Below, in pieces: positions 8,918-18,570 of a stretch of 64,000 bases of DNA. The DNA comes from Mesonia hippocampi (GTDB taxonomy: Bacteria; Bacteroidota; Bacteroidia; Flavobacteriales; Flavobacteriaceae). The stretch is from assembly GCF_014197445.1 (NCBI RefSeq), contig NZ_JACIFO010000002.1, positions 310,001 to 374,000 of the forward strand, read 5' to 3'. How positions within the stretch are numbered: position 1 is the stretch's first letter; each line of letters opens with the position of its first letter. The notes under the pieces are model-generated. The model worked only from the letters and a program-made list of their open reading frames with translations, searched no databases and was not told where the DNA came from. The position numbers and the translations under genes are program-made.

Positions 8918-11693
8918 TGATACCAAAGTATAGATTATATAAATTTTTATACTGTACCTCTTCAGGGTCATTAACTTTATAGTTGTACCAAGTACCTAAA
9001 AAGTTTCCGTATACATTTTTATAGATATTCCACCCAAAACCAGCTCCTACCATTGTATTTAGAACAGAAAACCCGTCGTAGAGTTGATAATTTACAAGTT
9101 CAACATCGGGAGAAGAACCTATGCTACCTACTGCTGTAATGTAATTTTTTGGGGATGAAAAATAATACCGCGTGTTTAAGGATAAATTATACAGCAGTTT
9201 TTTATCTAAAAGAAAAGTATTTATTCGTGTATTGATACGGAAATGGTCTAGCTCTTTAGTAGCTCCTGCCACAACATTAAACATATTGTTGTTGGTATTG
9301 GTAATTTGAGGTTCTGATAATTTACGATAACCTGCACCAAATTCAAACTGTATTCCATTAAGAATATTAAAATACCTATACACAGAAGCGTTTAGAGTGA
9401 TTTCGGGAAAAAATTGGTTTGCCCAAGCAGCATTTATCATGGTTGATGTTCTCTCATTCCAATCTCGTAACCATTCTCCTTGTATTTGGATCCCTTTTCC
9501 TGATGGTCTCCCTGCATAGTTTATGCGGCCTATATAAGTGTTTTTTTCTTCAAAACGGGCATATTCTATTGTGGAAATAGTATTGATAGCATAATGGTCT
9601 CCATGGCGACTGCGTATATGAGAAATTCCTATGCTGTTTTTATAACCTCTAGATTTTAAGTAGTTTAATTTCTCTTTAAACTCACTAGCTTCCATATTGG
9701 AAGGTTCGTAGAACGATTGATAGTAATATGCAGAATCGTATTGCTTTAGTTTTTCAAAAGCTAAACCTTTTATGTATTTTAAATTGTTATTATTAGGGAT
9801 ATAATTTAATGCGGTGTCTATTTTAGTTATGGCTACATTGTTTAGTTTTTCTTTTAGTAAAGAATAACTATAATCTTCTGTTATTTGAGAAAAAGTGTTT
9901 AATACCAGCTTATGATAAGGGTTTATTTTTAGCTCTTTATGGAGGCTATGATATATTTGTGCATATTCTTCTAAGTTTGCTTTTTGTCCTTTAATTTCGG
10001 CTAATTTTATTTTAAAAAACACATCGTCTGGGTAGTAATTACTTCCTTTTTGAGCGTAATTAAACATTTCTTTAGTGTTGCCTGTTTGGTGCGATAGATT
10101 TACGGCATAGCGGAGGGCATTTTGGTTTGTAGGGTCTATAGTTAACCAATGTTTAGTGAATTTTAAGGCTTCTGTATGCCTGAAGTTTTTATTAAGCTCA
10201 CTAATAATTTTTGTAGCCATATCGGCATATCCGTTTTTATATTTTAGTTTTTGCTCTCCGTCGGTGAGGTTTAGAGCTTGCTCGTATGAGTTTAGGGCTT
10301 TATGATAGTTTTTTTGGAGATAATATATTTCTGCTCTTTTAAGGAATAAATCTTTATTATTGGCATCTAAAAAAATTAGTTCATTTAAGGCATTTAAAGC
10401 GTTATTATAATCTCCTTGAGCTAAATAAGCATTGTAAATGGCGTTTTGAGCTATTTGGTTTAACTCGTTATCTCCGTACAATCCAACTTGTTGCCAATCG
10501 GCGATGGCTTCATAATATTGAGCCGATTCCATCTTATTTTTGGCAGAAATCAACATTATTTTTACATAATCATCTTTAATATCACTATCATTAGGATATC
10601 TATAAAAAAGCTCTTTGGTAAACGATGCTGCTTTAGCATCATTTCCCATGCTTTTATAAATGCTCAACTCTTTTACCGACAATTTTTTTGAACCTCCTGC
10701 TGCTTGGCGATGTTTGTTTAATAAAAATAAAGCTTCTTCATACTGGTGTTTTGCCATGGCATCATTAAACACATAGGTAAAAGCTTCTGTATTACTGGGA
10801 TTAGCAAAAAAAACTTTTCCATAAAGGGTAACGGGGTCTTTATCTTTAGCATTTCTTGCGGCTTCTTTTAGGTAATAATTATATTGTTTTCTACGTTTCT
10901 TTTTCTGAAGAAATTCTAATAGTTCATCATACCGATTTTGCTCCGCTAAAATGCCTGCTTTTTTATTGATTAATGCATCATTTTGAGGAAATTGGTTAAG
11001 TCCTCGCTCTACAAATGCAAGTGCAGCATAATTATCTCCTGCTTTAAGGTTATCGTTAACAACATTTAGGTAGTAGTCTTCTCTTTGAGGGTTTTCTTTT
11101 ACTAATTTTTTACTTAGCTCAAGGGCATTATCTATTTTTCCTTCTTCTCGTTGGGCATTTGCTGCTACTTCTATGCTGTATAAGTAATCTTTTTTAAGCG
11201 TACTATCTTTTGGATATATGTGGCGAATACGTTTTCTTAATCTATTTGCTTCGATATGGTTGTTTTGTAATTCATAAAGTTCTATTTTCTTTCTCCATAA
11301 GCCTTTCCAGTACGGGTTAACTTCTAGTAGTTCGTTTACATAGCAAATAGCACTAGAATAACGTTCGGACTCCATTTCTACGTTCACTAAAATTTGTTTT
11401 GCGTCTACGTTGTTTGGGTTAAGCTCTAATGCTTTGTTTAAGTCATACCTAGCCCTGTCGTATTGTTTGAAATGGTGATAATATTTACCAGATAGCATTT
11501 TAAGGTCTGAATCTATCGGAAATTTTAACAAGCCTTTATCGACTATATTTTTACCTGCTTCCCAATTGTTGTTTTTAAACAGGTTTATAGCTTCTGTTAT
11601 ATAGTCCTGGCTATTATTTAGTTGTATAGTTACTTGCGCATAGCTAATGCTATGAGTATACAATACGATTAATAATAGAAATATATTTTTCAT
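8904..11693 (-). CDS. TPR protein with C-terminal YaiO-type outer-membrane beta-barrel
   Basis: 929 residues with signal peptide MKNIFLLLIVLYTHSISYAQ. Residues about 25-680 are a long TPR superhelix (AIADWQQVGLYGDNE and ALNSYEQALNLTDGEQ are examples). The last ~240 residues are amphipathic strands ending in YFGINVAF, with the terminal Phe expected for Bam-dependent insertion, and resemble the YaiO barrel family. The arrangement of periplasmic TPR plus barrel is that of PgaA and BcsC, exporters of PNAG and cellulose. It lies 34 bases downstream of the GT2 synthase gene and overlaps the DUF4838 gene, which supports polymer export. YaiO barrels are smaller than the PgaA pore, so whether this one conducts polymer is open. 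Confidence 0.85.
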   Translation of the reverse strand: MKNIFLLLIVLYTHSISYAQVTIQLNNSQDYITEAINLFKNNNWEAGKNIVDKGLLKFPIDSDLKMLSGKYYHHFKQYDRARYDLNKALELNPNNVDAKQILVNVEMESERYSSAICYVNELLEVNPYWKGLWRKKIELYELQNNHIEANRLRKRIRHIYPKDSTLKKDYLYSIEVAANAQREEGKIDNALELSKKLVKENPQREDYYLNVVNDNLKAGDNYAALAFVERGLNQFPQNDALINKKAGILAEQNRYDELLEFLQKKKRRKQYNYYLKEAARNAKDKDPVTLYGKVFFANPSNTEAFTYVFNDAMAKHQYEEALFLLNKHRQAAGGSKKLSVKELSIYKSMGNDAKAASFTKELFYRYPNDSDIKDDYVKIMLISAKNKMESAQYYEAIADWQQVGLYGDNELNQIAQNAIYNAYLAQGDYNNALNALNELIFLDANNKDLFLKRAEIYYLQKNYHKALNSYEQALNLTDGEQKLKYKNGYADMATKIISELNKNFRHTEALKFTKHWLTIDPTNQNALRYAVNLSHQTGNTKEMFNYAQKGSNYYPDDVFFKIKLAEIKGQKANLEEYAQIYHSLHKELKINPYHKLVLNTFSQITEDYSYSLLKEKLNNVAITKIDTALNYIPNNNNLKYIKGLAFEKLKQYDSAYYYQSFYEPSNMEASEFKEKLNYLKSRGYKNSIGISHIRSRHGDHYAINTISTIEYARFEEKNTYIGRINYAGRPSGKGIQIQGEWLRDWNERTSTMINAAWANQFFPEITLNASVYRYFNILNGIQFEFGAGYRKLSEPQITNTNNNMFNVVAGATKELDHFRINTRINTFLLDKKLLYNLSLNTRYYFSSPKNYITAVGSIGSSPDVELVNYQLYDGFSVLNTMVGAGFGWNIYKNVYGNFLGTWYNYKVNDPEEVQYKNLYNLYFGINVAF

Positions 11694-11727
11694 TATAATT
11701 ATTTCTTTTCTCTGATAATATGATTAG

Positions 11728-13182
11728 TTAAAGACTTTCTTGAGCTTTTAGCCTTGTATCATCGGGGTTTTTATTAGAGTAACCTTTACGCGTCATTTGA
11801 CCCCATTTGAAATTTTTCCTGAATAAAAATTGTAGGTATCCTCGCAGACTAAAAATTACAATGAACGGATGGTAGATAAGAGCTTCTAATGCAGAAAATA
11901 GAATAAGCCATAAGTATTCAACGTATGTTTTATAAACTTTTTTTACAGACAGGTCGTAGGAAATAGTAATAATAGAAACCGTTACACCTATTAAGTAAGC
12001 AAAAAAGAGCATTAACCAAAAAGTAGCAAAGTTTATTTGATTAGTAAGAAGTAAGTAGCATAAAAAAATTACCCCACTAAACTCAATAATAGGAGCTAGA
12101 AACTCAAAAATAAAAGCATAGGGCATAACAATTAGTCCTGTACGCCCGTATTTTCGATTAAATAAAAGTCTGCGATGCACTACAAAAATTTGTAATAGTC
12201 CTCTTCCCCAACGTGTTCGTTGACGAGCTAAGATATTGATGTTTGGGGGGCCTTCGGTCCAACATAAAGAGTCTGGTATTTGTACAATACGATATTTTTG
12301 ATTGTTATCTCGTTTATAAGTAATCATTCTTAGTGTCATGTCCATATCTTCGGCGTGAGATAGAGAATCAAAACCTCCTGTATTAATTACTGTTGAGGTA
12401 TGAAAAAGACCAAAGCCTCCAGATACATTTGGAATACAATTTATATACGACCACCCCATTTTTGCTACCAAATAGGACCTAAGGTATTCTGTTTCTTGAA
12501 ATAAAGGAATAAAAGGTCTAGGTGGCCTAACTCTTTTTATGATTCCGTTTTTTATGTCGCAACCATTTACCATTCGCATTGTGGCTCCTACAGCAATTAC
12601 CGGTGTTTTAGAATCTAATACAGGAAGTATAATTTTAGTAAGTGTATCTTTGGCCAAAATGCAATCTACATCGGTATTTATAAAATAATTGTATTTAGCC
12701 ATATTTACACCAGCATTCATTGCATCGGCTTTAGTTCCTCCATTTTCTTTATCTACAATTATCAGGTTGCTAAATTCTGATTTTGTAGATTTAAAAATAC
12801 GCTTTACAGGCTGGCAATTAACTTTTTCTATATAAGGATAAGGAATCTCGGTTAGGTGGAAGTTTTCGATTAATAACTCGAGCGTTTTATCTTTACTTCC
12901 ATCATTGATAATGATTACTTCAAAATTAGGATAATCTAGATTTAGTAGCGAGTTTACATTATCTATGATAATTACTTCTTCATTATAAGCAGGAGCAATA
13001 ACAGAAATTCCAGGAGCAATTTCAGGATGTTCTTTTAGTTTCTCTTCCTCGATACTTGTATATTTAGCTTTTATTTTGGCAATATTTATATAGCTTAAAA
13101 AGGCAAGAATAATGTATATAAGCGTTATTGCAGCAGCATAAAAGTATATAAGGTATTGGTATATATACGTGATAGTATCCAT
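11728..13182 (-). CDS. Processive family 2 glycosyltransferase, membrane polysaccharide synthase
   Basis: 484 residues. One membrane helix at 10-35, a cytoplasmic GT-A domain at 55-345, and three or four helices at 350-455. The motifs of processive beta-synthases are present: NDGSKD near 93, DVD at 171-173, HAED at 276-279, and QRTRW at 321-325 (the QxxRW motif). It is closest in plan to PgaC/IcaA and other chitin- or hyaluronan-like synthases. It would polymerise a UDP-sugar and push the chain across the inner membrane. Its neighbours are the HEAT protein gene upstream (26 bases) and the TPR/barrel exporter downstream. The polymer identity is unknown; GalE in the operon hints at galactose or an N-acetylated sugar. 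Confidence 0.9.
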   Translation of the reverse strand: MDTITYIYQYLIYFYAAAITLIYIILAFLSYINIAKIKAKYTSIEEEKLKEHPEIAPGISVIAPAYNEEVIIIDNVNSLLNLDYPNFEVIIINDGSKDKTLELLIENFHLTEIPYPYIEKVNCQPVKRIFKSTKSEFSNLIIVDKENGGTKADAMNAGVNMAKYNYFINTDVDCILAKDTLTKIILPVLDSKTPVIAVGATMRMVNGCDIKNGIIKRVRPPRPFIPLFQETEYLRSYLVAKMGWSYINCIPNVSGGFGLFHTSTVINTGGFDSLSHAEDMDMTLRMITYKRDNNQKYRIVQIPDSLCWTEGPPNINILARQRTRWGRGLLQIFVVHRRLLFNRKYGRTGLIVMPYAFIFEFLAPIIEFSGVIFLCYLLLTNQINFATFWLMLFFAYLIGVTVSIITISYDLSVKKVYKTYVEYLWLILFSALEALIYHPFIVIFSLRGYLQFLFRKNFKWGQMTRKGYSNKNPDDTRLKAQESL

Positions 13183-13208
13183 AATAAAGCGAAGCTTTTT
13201 ATTAAAAT

Positions 13209-14015
13209 TTAAGAGGGGGTAGAATTTAGCTCTACGTATGCAATAGCTGTTTTTTCAAATTCAGAAGAGGCTTTATTTTTTAGCTCATTATAAATATTCC
13301 CTTGAGAATCTATTAGGCGTATGTTTTGTAGAATTTCAATAGTCATTTCTTTATCATGGCTTTGAAAACAAATAGTTTTTAAAAATGATAAAGCTTCATC
13401 GCCTCCTATGTTTCCTATTGCTTTAATAATGGTTTGCTGGATTTCTTGAGAAGCATAATTAAAGTCTTGTATAAAAGTATCAACAGCAGGCTTATGTTTT
13501 AACTTACCTAGCGTAGAGATTAATTCTTTTTTTACCAAGTTATTTTCTTCCTCTATATAAAGGTCTAATAGATTAGAGGCACAATCCTCTTGATTAAATA
13601 AGCCTATTTCTTTGATAAGAAATGCTTTATACTTAGGGTTTTTAGCTAGGTTTACCCAACGGATTAAAAGCGGTAAGGGCTTTTCTTTTTGCTTTTCTTT
13701 TAAAGCTGCATGAATTCTTATTTCATCTAGTGAGTTGAAATCTTTATCAAAATCATCTTCTAAAAACCTAAAAGAGTTATTATTAGAGAGCTCTAAATGA
13801 ACACTTTTTGCAAGCTTTCGTATTTCTCCATTTTGGGTGTATATTCTTCGGGAGATAGTGCTATCAGAAATCTCTTCTTTAATGTCACTTAACATTCTTA
13901 AGGATGTTCCGTTGACTTTTGCATTGTTTTGCTCTAATTGTTTTTTCCAAAATTGAGACAATGATAAAGCCGTTAAAATTTTTTTATAATTATGTGTATT
14001 TAACTCCATGCTCAT
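13209..14015 (-). CDS. HEAT-repeat protein of the polysaccharide cluster
   Basis: 268 residues with no signal peptide or membrane helix. Residues about 110-250 hold helical pairs of HEAT type (VKKELISTLGKLKHKPAVDT, QQTIIKAIGNIGGDEALSFL). The start overlaps the end of the upstream small membrane protein gene by 26 bases, which suggests translational coupling. Such HEAT proteins are scaffolds; here it probably binds the cytoplasmic face of the synthase or the small membrane protein. The N-terminal 100 residues match nothing I recognise. A second Met two codons later (14009) is an equally good start. Confidence 0.75.
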   Translation of the reverse strand: MSMELNTHNYKKILTALSLSQFWKKQLEQNNAKVNGTSLRMLSDIKEEISDSTISRRIYTQNGEIRKLAKSVHLELSNNNSFRFLEDDFDKDFNSLDEIRIHAALKEKQKEKPLPLLIRWVNLAKNPKYKAFLIKEIGLFNQEDCASNLLDLYIEEENNLVKKELISTLGKLKHKPAVDTFIQDFNYASQEIQQTIIKAIGNIGGDEALSFLKTICFQSHDKEMTIEILQNIRLIDSQGNIYNELKNKASSEFEKTAIAYVELNSTPS

Positions 14016-14349
14016 CTTCTATTATATCTAGTAGTATATGTGTGATATATTCTTTTTCCCATCTTCTTAGTTTATTATGATCAATACCTAAAATATTACG
14101 GGTTTGTGATACACTTAAATTATTTTTTTGATAAATAATATCTTTTATTTTATCTTCATATTTTAATCTAATTTTTTCTTTTCGCTTTACCATCTTTTTT
14201 TGTCGATAAGCGATGTAGAAAATCCTAATTAAAAAGAACAGATACATAAGTAACAAGGCTGTAACCAATATTACGGTTACGCGTATGATGAAAGGAAAAC
14301 CATAGAATAAAGATTCTAAATAGTACCAGTAAAAATTAAACACATCCAT
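13990..14349 (-). CDS. Small single-helix membrane protein, first gene of the polysaccharide cluster
   Basis: 119 residues. One long hydrophobic stretch spans residues about 15-48 (VTVILVTALLLMYLFFLI), followed by a very basic segment (RQKKMVKRKEKIRLKYEDK) and a C-terminal helical part (SQTRNILGIDHNKLRRWEKE). It reads like a small accessory subunit of a membrane synthase, functionally comparable to PgaD/IcaD, although I see no sequence similarity to those. It is the first gene of the run that ends at 5206 and its 3' end overlaps the HEAT gene. Confidence 0.65.
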   Translation of the reverse strand: MDVFNFYWYYLESLFYGFPFIIRVTVILVTALLLMYLFFLIRIFYIAYRQKKMVKRKEKIRLKYEDKIKDIIYQKNNLSVSQTRNILGIDHNKLRRWEKEYITHILLDIIEDEHGVKYT

Positions 14350-14647
14350 AAGCTTTTAATTAAAAGGGAATTAACCCCACAAAGCTGCAAGAAATAATTT
14401 TAAAAAACAGGAGCTTTACTTTATAAATTCCGTAATATTATATGCTTAATTTTTATTAAATGGCGTAATGTGTAAAGCTTTTTTAATTGTTTAATTCTCT
14501 CTATTTTAGGTGATTATGTTATTTTTGGGGTTGTAGAGGTTAGAAGAGAATAGAAAAGGAAACAATCATATTTTATGAGAAGATACAATAAGGGTAATAG
14601 CGATATTTTGAAGAGAATTTAGGGCTTAAGTTAGGCTGGTATTTAAT
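14350..14647. other. Intergenic region upstream of the polysaccharide cluster
   Basis: About 300 AT-rich bases without a credible gene. It must contain the promoter of the cluster starting at 14349, but no exact TAnnTTTG with a spaced TTG stands out on the minus strand. No repeat or riboswitch-like structure was recognised. Confidence 0.5.
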
Positions 14648-14675
14648 AAAAAAGCTCCCATTTGGGAGCTTTTTT
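14648..14675 (-). terminator. Terminator of lepA
   Basis: An inverted repeat with AGCTCCC/GGGAGCT arms flanked by A and T runs on both sides lies directly after the lepA stop codon (14676-14678 on the minus strand). It can work in both directions and insulates lepA from the polysaccharide cluster promoter. Confidence 0.85.
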
Positions 14676-16472
14676 CTAATCGTTTAATTTTAATACGGCC
14701 ATAAATGCTTCTTGTGGAATTTCTACATTACCCACTTGGCGCATACGTTTTTTACCTTTTTTCTGTTTTTCTAGTAGTTTACGTTTACGAGATATATCGC
14801 CACCATAACATTTTGCGGTTACATCTTTACGTAAAGCTTTAACCGTTTCTCTAGAAATAATTTTAGCTCCAATGGCTGCTTGTATCGGAATATCAAATTG
14901 CTGACGAGGGATAAGCTCTTTTAATTTTTCACACATTTTCTTACCTACATCATAAGCATTATCTTGGTGTAATAAAGCAGAAAGCGCATCTACAGTATTT
15001 CCGTTTAATAAAACATCTACTTTTACCAACTTAGAGGCTTTCATCCCAATAGGCGAATAGTCGAACGAGGCATAACCTTTAGAAACCGTTTTTAGGCGAT
15101 CATAGAAATCAAAAACAATTTCGGCTAGTGGCATATTAAAGGTGAGTTCTACACGTTCTGGAGTTAAGTAAGTTTGGTTTACAATTTCGCCTCTTTTCTC
15201 TATACATAAGGACATTACCGGACCAACAAAGTCAGACTTGGTAATAATGGTAGCTTTAATATAAGGTTCTTCTACTCTTTCTAGTTTAGAAGGCTCTGGT
15301 AAATCTGAAGGGTTGTTTACCAAAATTACTTCTTCGGGGTTTTTATGAGTAAAAGCGTGGTAAGATACGTTAGGAACGGTGGTAATAACCGTCATGTCAA
15401 ATTCACGCTCTAATCTTTCTTGTATAATTTCTAGGTGTAACATTCCTAAGAAACCACATCTAAAACCAAAACCTAATGCAGCAGAGCTTTCTGGAGTAAA
15501 TACCAACGAAGCATCGTTCAGTTGTAGTTTTTCCATCGATGAGCGTAACTCCTCGTAGTCTTCTGTATCTACAGGATAAATTCCTGCAAAAACCATAGGT
15601 TTTACATCTTCAAAACCTGCAATAGCTTCGGTGGTAGGTACTTTGGCATCGGTAATGGTATCTCCTACTTTTACTTCGCGGGCATCTTTTATTCCTGTTA
15701 TTAAATAACCTACATCTCCGGTTTTTATTTCTTTCTTAGGGTGTTGTTTTAATTGTAAAGTACCTACTTCGTCTGCAAAATAGTTTTTCCCAGTAGCTAC
15801 AAACTTTATTTGTTGCCCTTTGGTAATAGCACCATCAAGTACCCTAAAGTAAGTTTCTACTCCACGAAAAGGATTGTAAACAGAATCGAATATCAAGGCG
15901 CGTAACGGAGCGTCTTGTTTTCCTACTGGAGCAGGAATTTTGGTTACAATAGCGGTTAAGATTTCTTCTATACCTATTCCTGTTTTTGCACTTGCTGGGA
16001 TTACTTCAGATGGGTCGCAACCTAATAAATCTACTATATCATCGGTAACTTCTTCTGGGTTTGCGCTTGGCAAATCTACTTTATTTAATACCGGGATAAT
16101 CTCTAAGTCGTTTTCTAACGCAAGGTAAAGGTTAGAGATGGTTTGTGCTTGTATGCTTTGTGCAGCATCAACAACGAGTAACGCCCCTTCGCAGGCAGCA
16201 ATAGAGCGAGAAACTTCGTAAGAAAAATCTACGTGCCCAGGGGTATCAATGAGGTTGAGTACATATTCTTCTCCTTCATGAAGATAACGCATTTGTATCG
16301 CATGACTTTTTATGGTAATGCCTCGTTCGCGTTCAAGATCCATACTGTCTAGCAGTTGGTTTTGTTTTTCTCTTTCGGTAACCGTCCCCGTAAAATCTAA
16401 TAAACGATCTGCCAAGGTGCTTTTTCCGTGGTCAATATGGGCGATGATACAAAAGTTTCGGATATGCTTCAT
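14676..16472 (-). CDS. lepA: Elongation factor 4 (back-translocating GTPase LepA)
   Basis: 598 residues, the usual LepA length. G motifs are AHIDHGKST at 11-19, DTPGH near 77 and NKVD near 131. The C-terminal LepA-specific domain is present ([17 protein letters not shown]). It is a ribosome-bound GTPase that acts on stalled or mistranslocated ribosomes. It is a single-gene unit with a hairpin terminator immediately behind it and a promoter element at 16501-16508. Confidence 0.98.
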   Translation of the reverse strand: MKHIRNFCIIAHIDHGKSTLADRLLDFTGTVTEREKQNQLLDSMDLERERGITIKSHAIQMRYLHEGEEYVLNLIDTPGHVDFSYEVSRSIAACEGALLVVDAAQSIQAQTISNLYLALENDLEIIPVLNKVDLPSANPEEVTDDIVDLLGCDPSEVIPASAKTGIGIEEILTAIVTKIPAPVGKQDAPLRALIFDSVYNPFRGVETYFRVLDGAITKGQQIKFVATGKNYFADEVGTLQLKQHPKKEIKTGDVGYLITGIKDAREVKVGDTITDAKVPTTEAIAGFEDVKPMVFAGIYPVDTEDYEELRSSMEKLQLNDASLVFTPESSAALGFGFRCGFLGMLHLEIIQERLEREFDMTVITTVPNVSYHAFTHKNPEEVILVNNPSDLPEPSKLERVEEPYIKATIITKSDFVGPVMSLCIEKRGEIVNQTYLTPERVELTFNMPLAEIVFDFYDRLKTVSKGYASFDYSPIGMKASKLVKVDVLLNGNTVDALSALLHQDNAYDVGKKMCEKLKELIPRQQFDIPIQAAIGAKIISRETVKALRKDVTAKCYGGDISRKRKLLEKQKKGKKRMRQVGNVEIPQEAFMAVLKLND

Positions 16473-16500
16473 ATACTTTCTATAATTCTTACGTAAACTG

Positions 16501-16508
16501 CAAATATA
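16501..16508 (-). promoter_or_regulatory. -7 promoter element of lepA
   Basis: On the minus strand this reads TATATTTG, an exact TAnnTTTG match, 28 bases before the lepA ATG. No TTG is seen at -33 spacing. Confidence 0.5.
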
Positions 16509-16597
16509 TGTTTTTTAACGGCTAACTCTTTAATCTTTTTTTAATTGACTAAAAATACTGTGTTTGTGATGCTTTGTTGAGCTCTGGGTTAGAGAAA

Positions 16598-16889
16598 TAA
16601 AACTATATTGTTAGTTTTATCTGTTTTAAGAAGAAAGATGATTATTTTTTAACTTGTTTACTTATAGTAATTTTTGTTAAGTAAATTACCGATAAAATAA
16701 ACGTTTTAGTTATTTCTTCTTATATAATAATTAAATTAAAGTTAATTTTGGTTAAAAAATTTTAAATGATGTTTTTTTTTGGGGGAGATTCGGGTTATTG
16801 TTTAATTTTAAATTTTTTAACATGAAAAAACTAACTTTAATTTTAGTATTAACACTTGGGTTTGCATTTAGTGCAGATGCAGGGTGTTT
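16598..16889 (+). repeat. Direct repeat copy A: promoter, leader and signal-peptide cassette
   Basis: About 292 bases nearly identical to 18571-18861 (about a dozen differences by eye, including one single-base indel). It covers the upstream region, the untranslated leader and the first ~22 codons of the small peptide gene. Similarity stops just after the Cys codon following the signal peptidase site. A T-tract in the leader is T9G5 here (16772-16785) and T12G2 in the other copy. Confidence 0.95.
16743..16750 (+). promoter_or_regulatory. Candidate -7 element of peptide A
   Basis: TAATTTTG matches TAnnTTTG and is preserved at the same place in the second repeat copy. It lies 71 bases before the ATG at 16822, giving a leader of roughly 65 bases. 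No clear TTG -33 element is present. Confidence 0.4.
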
Positions 16890-16998
16890 TGAAAATGCGA
16901 GAGAATGGGTGATACAAACAGAAGGAAGTGTAAATCTCGAAAATGTAGGCTTTTTAATAGAACTTACAGCATATTTTGAAGCAACAGGCCTATGTTAG
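16822..16998 (+). CDS. Small secreted acidic peptide A, Cys at both mature ends
   Basis: 58 residues from ATG 16822; an upstream in-frame TTG at 16798 would add eight residues before the signal peptide and is unlikely. Residues 1-20 are a Sec signal ending in AxA (ADA), predicting cleavage before G21. The mature part is about 38 residues with Cys only at positions 22 and 58 (the last residue). It is acidic (six Glu, one Arg) and shares GC.E.A near its start and AYF near its end with peptide B. There is no lipobox. A disulfide between the two Cys would close nearly the whole chain. Its stop overlaps the next ATG (ATGTTAG), so it is translationally coupled to the GLPGLI gene. Function unknown. 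Confidence 0.7.
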   Translation: MKKLTLILVLTLGFAFSADAGCFENAREWVIQTEGSVNLENVGFLIELTAYFEATGLC

Positions 16999-17744
16999 TA
17001 AAAAACTTATACCTGAAATTTATCTTGAGCCTGTTTTTTGTTAATAGTATTACTAATGAAACAATACAGGCTCAAGATGATTATAAAATAACTTATGCTA
17101 TTACCTCAATTAAATCACAAAAAGATATAAATGAGGCAAGTGATAGAATTAAAAGTTTTTATAAGCAAGTAGTTGAGTACACAAGGAATATAAATTATAC
17201 ACTTGTGGTTAATAAAAAAGAATCATATTTTGAGAATAGTGATTTTTTAACAAATACTAACAACACTCCTCTTGATGATATTTTAAAAAAGTCAGCTTTA
17301 CGATTTCCCAATTTTAATGAAAACGTTTATGTAAACTATCTTGATGATTATATAGTTTTTACCAAAAAGCTACTAGGAAAAGATTTTACAATAAAACAAG
17401 TTCCTTGTAACTTTAATTGGGATATTAAAAAAGATACACGAAAAATACTGGGATTAAATGTTAAAAAGGCAGAAGGGTTTTATTTTAACCCTGTTTTAAA
17501 AGAAAAAATTAAAGTGATTGCTTGGTTTGCCCCTTCAATTCCTTTACAATCTGGTCCAGATATTTTTATGGGTTTACCAGGGTTAATTATGGAAGTTGAT
17601 TTAAAAGGAGCTATTGTAACTGTCAAAAAAATTGAACAAATAAAAAGCGGGCAAATTAAGCCAGAAAAAACAAAAAATATATTAACGCAGGAAGAGTACG
17701 AAAAGCAGATAAAAGCATTAAATAAGAAGTTTTTAGATGAGTAA
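16992..17744 (+). CDS. GLPGLI family exported protein (first of three)
   Basis: 250 residues with an N-terminal signal segment (LKFILSLFFVNSI) ending near AQ. The family hallmark is at about residue 195 (MGLPGLIMEVD), preceded by VIAWFAPSIPLQSGP. GLPGLI proteins (TIGR01200) are Bacteroidota-specific envelope proteins of unknown function, often encoded beside TonB-dependent receptors. The start overlaps the stop of peptide A by seven bases, so the two are made together. A second family member follows after 51 bases. Confidence 0.9.
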   Translation: MLVKNLYLKFILSLFFVNSITNETIQAQDDYKITYAITSIKSQKDINEASDRIKSFYKQVVEYTRNINYTLVVNKKESYFENSDFLTNTNNTPLDDILKKSALRFPNFNENVYVNYLDDYIVFTKKLLGKDFTIKQVPCNFNWDIKKDTRKILGLNVKKAEGFYFNPVLKEKIKVIAWFAPSIPLQSGPDIFMGLPGLIMEVDLKGAIVTVKKIEQIKSGQIKPEKTKNILTQEEYEKQIKALNKKFLDE

Positions 17745-17795
17745 GTTATAAACTAATCTATTTTTTGTGTGCTAAGTAATATTTAACTTATATAG

Positions 17796-18539
17796 ATGAA
17801 AAAATTAAAAATACTAATAATTTTCTTAGCATTCCACTGTGCTTATGGGCAAACTTACAAAGCAGTTTATAGTATAGAGGTAAAACAAAAAGAAAAGAGC
17901 AACAATGGCAATAATGAAGATTATTATGCTAAACAAGCTAAAATTTTAGGTAAAAAAATGATAGCTGAAGTAAATGCTACAACATTTTCTTTATTGTTTA
18001 ACTCAGAAAAAGCACTTTTTCAACCTATAGAAAGAATGGGCGTTGAGGAAATAAAACAGAAATTAGCAAAAGTAGTTTTGATAAGGCTACAATCGCATAA
18101 TAAAGTATATTCGGATGTTAGCTGTAACGAGGTTTATATTTATCATGAAGCAGGCGGGAACCATCATTTAAGAGGCTATCCTTTAGAGCATATAAATTGG
18201 AAATTAACCAATGAACAAAAAAAGTTTCAAGGCTATACCTTAATAAAAGCTACCGCAGAAATGCAAAATAATAATGATGAAAATATAAACGTTGAAGCAT
18301 GGTTTTGCCCTGATATATCTACAAAATTTGGGCCTGCCTTATTTAATGGTTTGCCAGGGCTTATTATGCAAGTAAAAGCTATAGGCGGAAAGTATGATTA
18401 TTCATTTGAGTTAAAATCCTTAAAAAAAGAACGAAAGAACACAGAGATAACTATTCCTTTAGACAAATATGATGTATTAACAGAAGAAGAGTCTAACGCT
18501 GTTTACAGAAAAATGATGAGTAATTTAAAGCCTAATTGA
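17796..18539 (+). CDS. GLPGLI family exported protein (second of three)
   Basis: 247 residues with signal peptide MKKLKILIIFLAFHCAYGQ. The motif NGLPGLIMQVK lies near residue 187 after EAWFCPDISTKFGP. It is clearly related to its two neighbours in layout but strongly diverged from them. It follows the first GLPGLI gene after 51 bases and precedes the second peptide cassette. Role unknown; periplasmic or outer-membrane-associated by family. Confidence 0.9.
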   Translation: MKKLKILIIFLAFHCAYGQTYKAVYSIEVKQKEKSNNGNNEDYYAKQAKILGKKMIAEVNATTFSLLFNSEKALFQPIERMGVEEIKQKLAKVVLIRLQSHNKVYSDVSCNEVYIYHEAGGNHHLRGYPLEHINWKLTNEQKKFQGYTLIKATAEMQNNNDENINVEAWFCPDISTKFGPALFNGLPGLIMQVKAIGGKYDYSFELKSLKKERKNTEITIPLDKYDVLTEEESNAVYRKMMSNLKPN

Positions 18540-18570
18540 TTTTTTTAGGATACTTAAAAAAGTAAATACA

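Noticed and set aside
6782-8971. Longer start at 8971 for the DUF4838 gene
   Set aside because: It would add 18 residues in front of a good signal peptide and overlap the upstream gene by 68 bases.
18539-18570. Terminator after the second GLPGLI gene
   Set aside because: Only an AT-only partial inverted repeat (TTTTTTA/TAAAAAA) is present, too weak to call.
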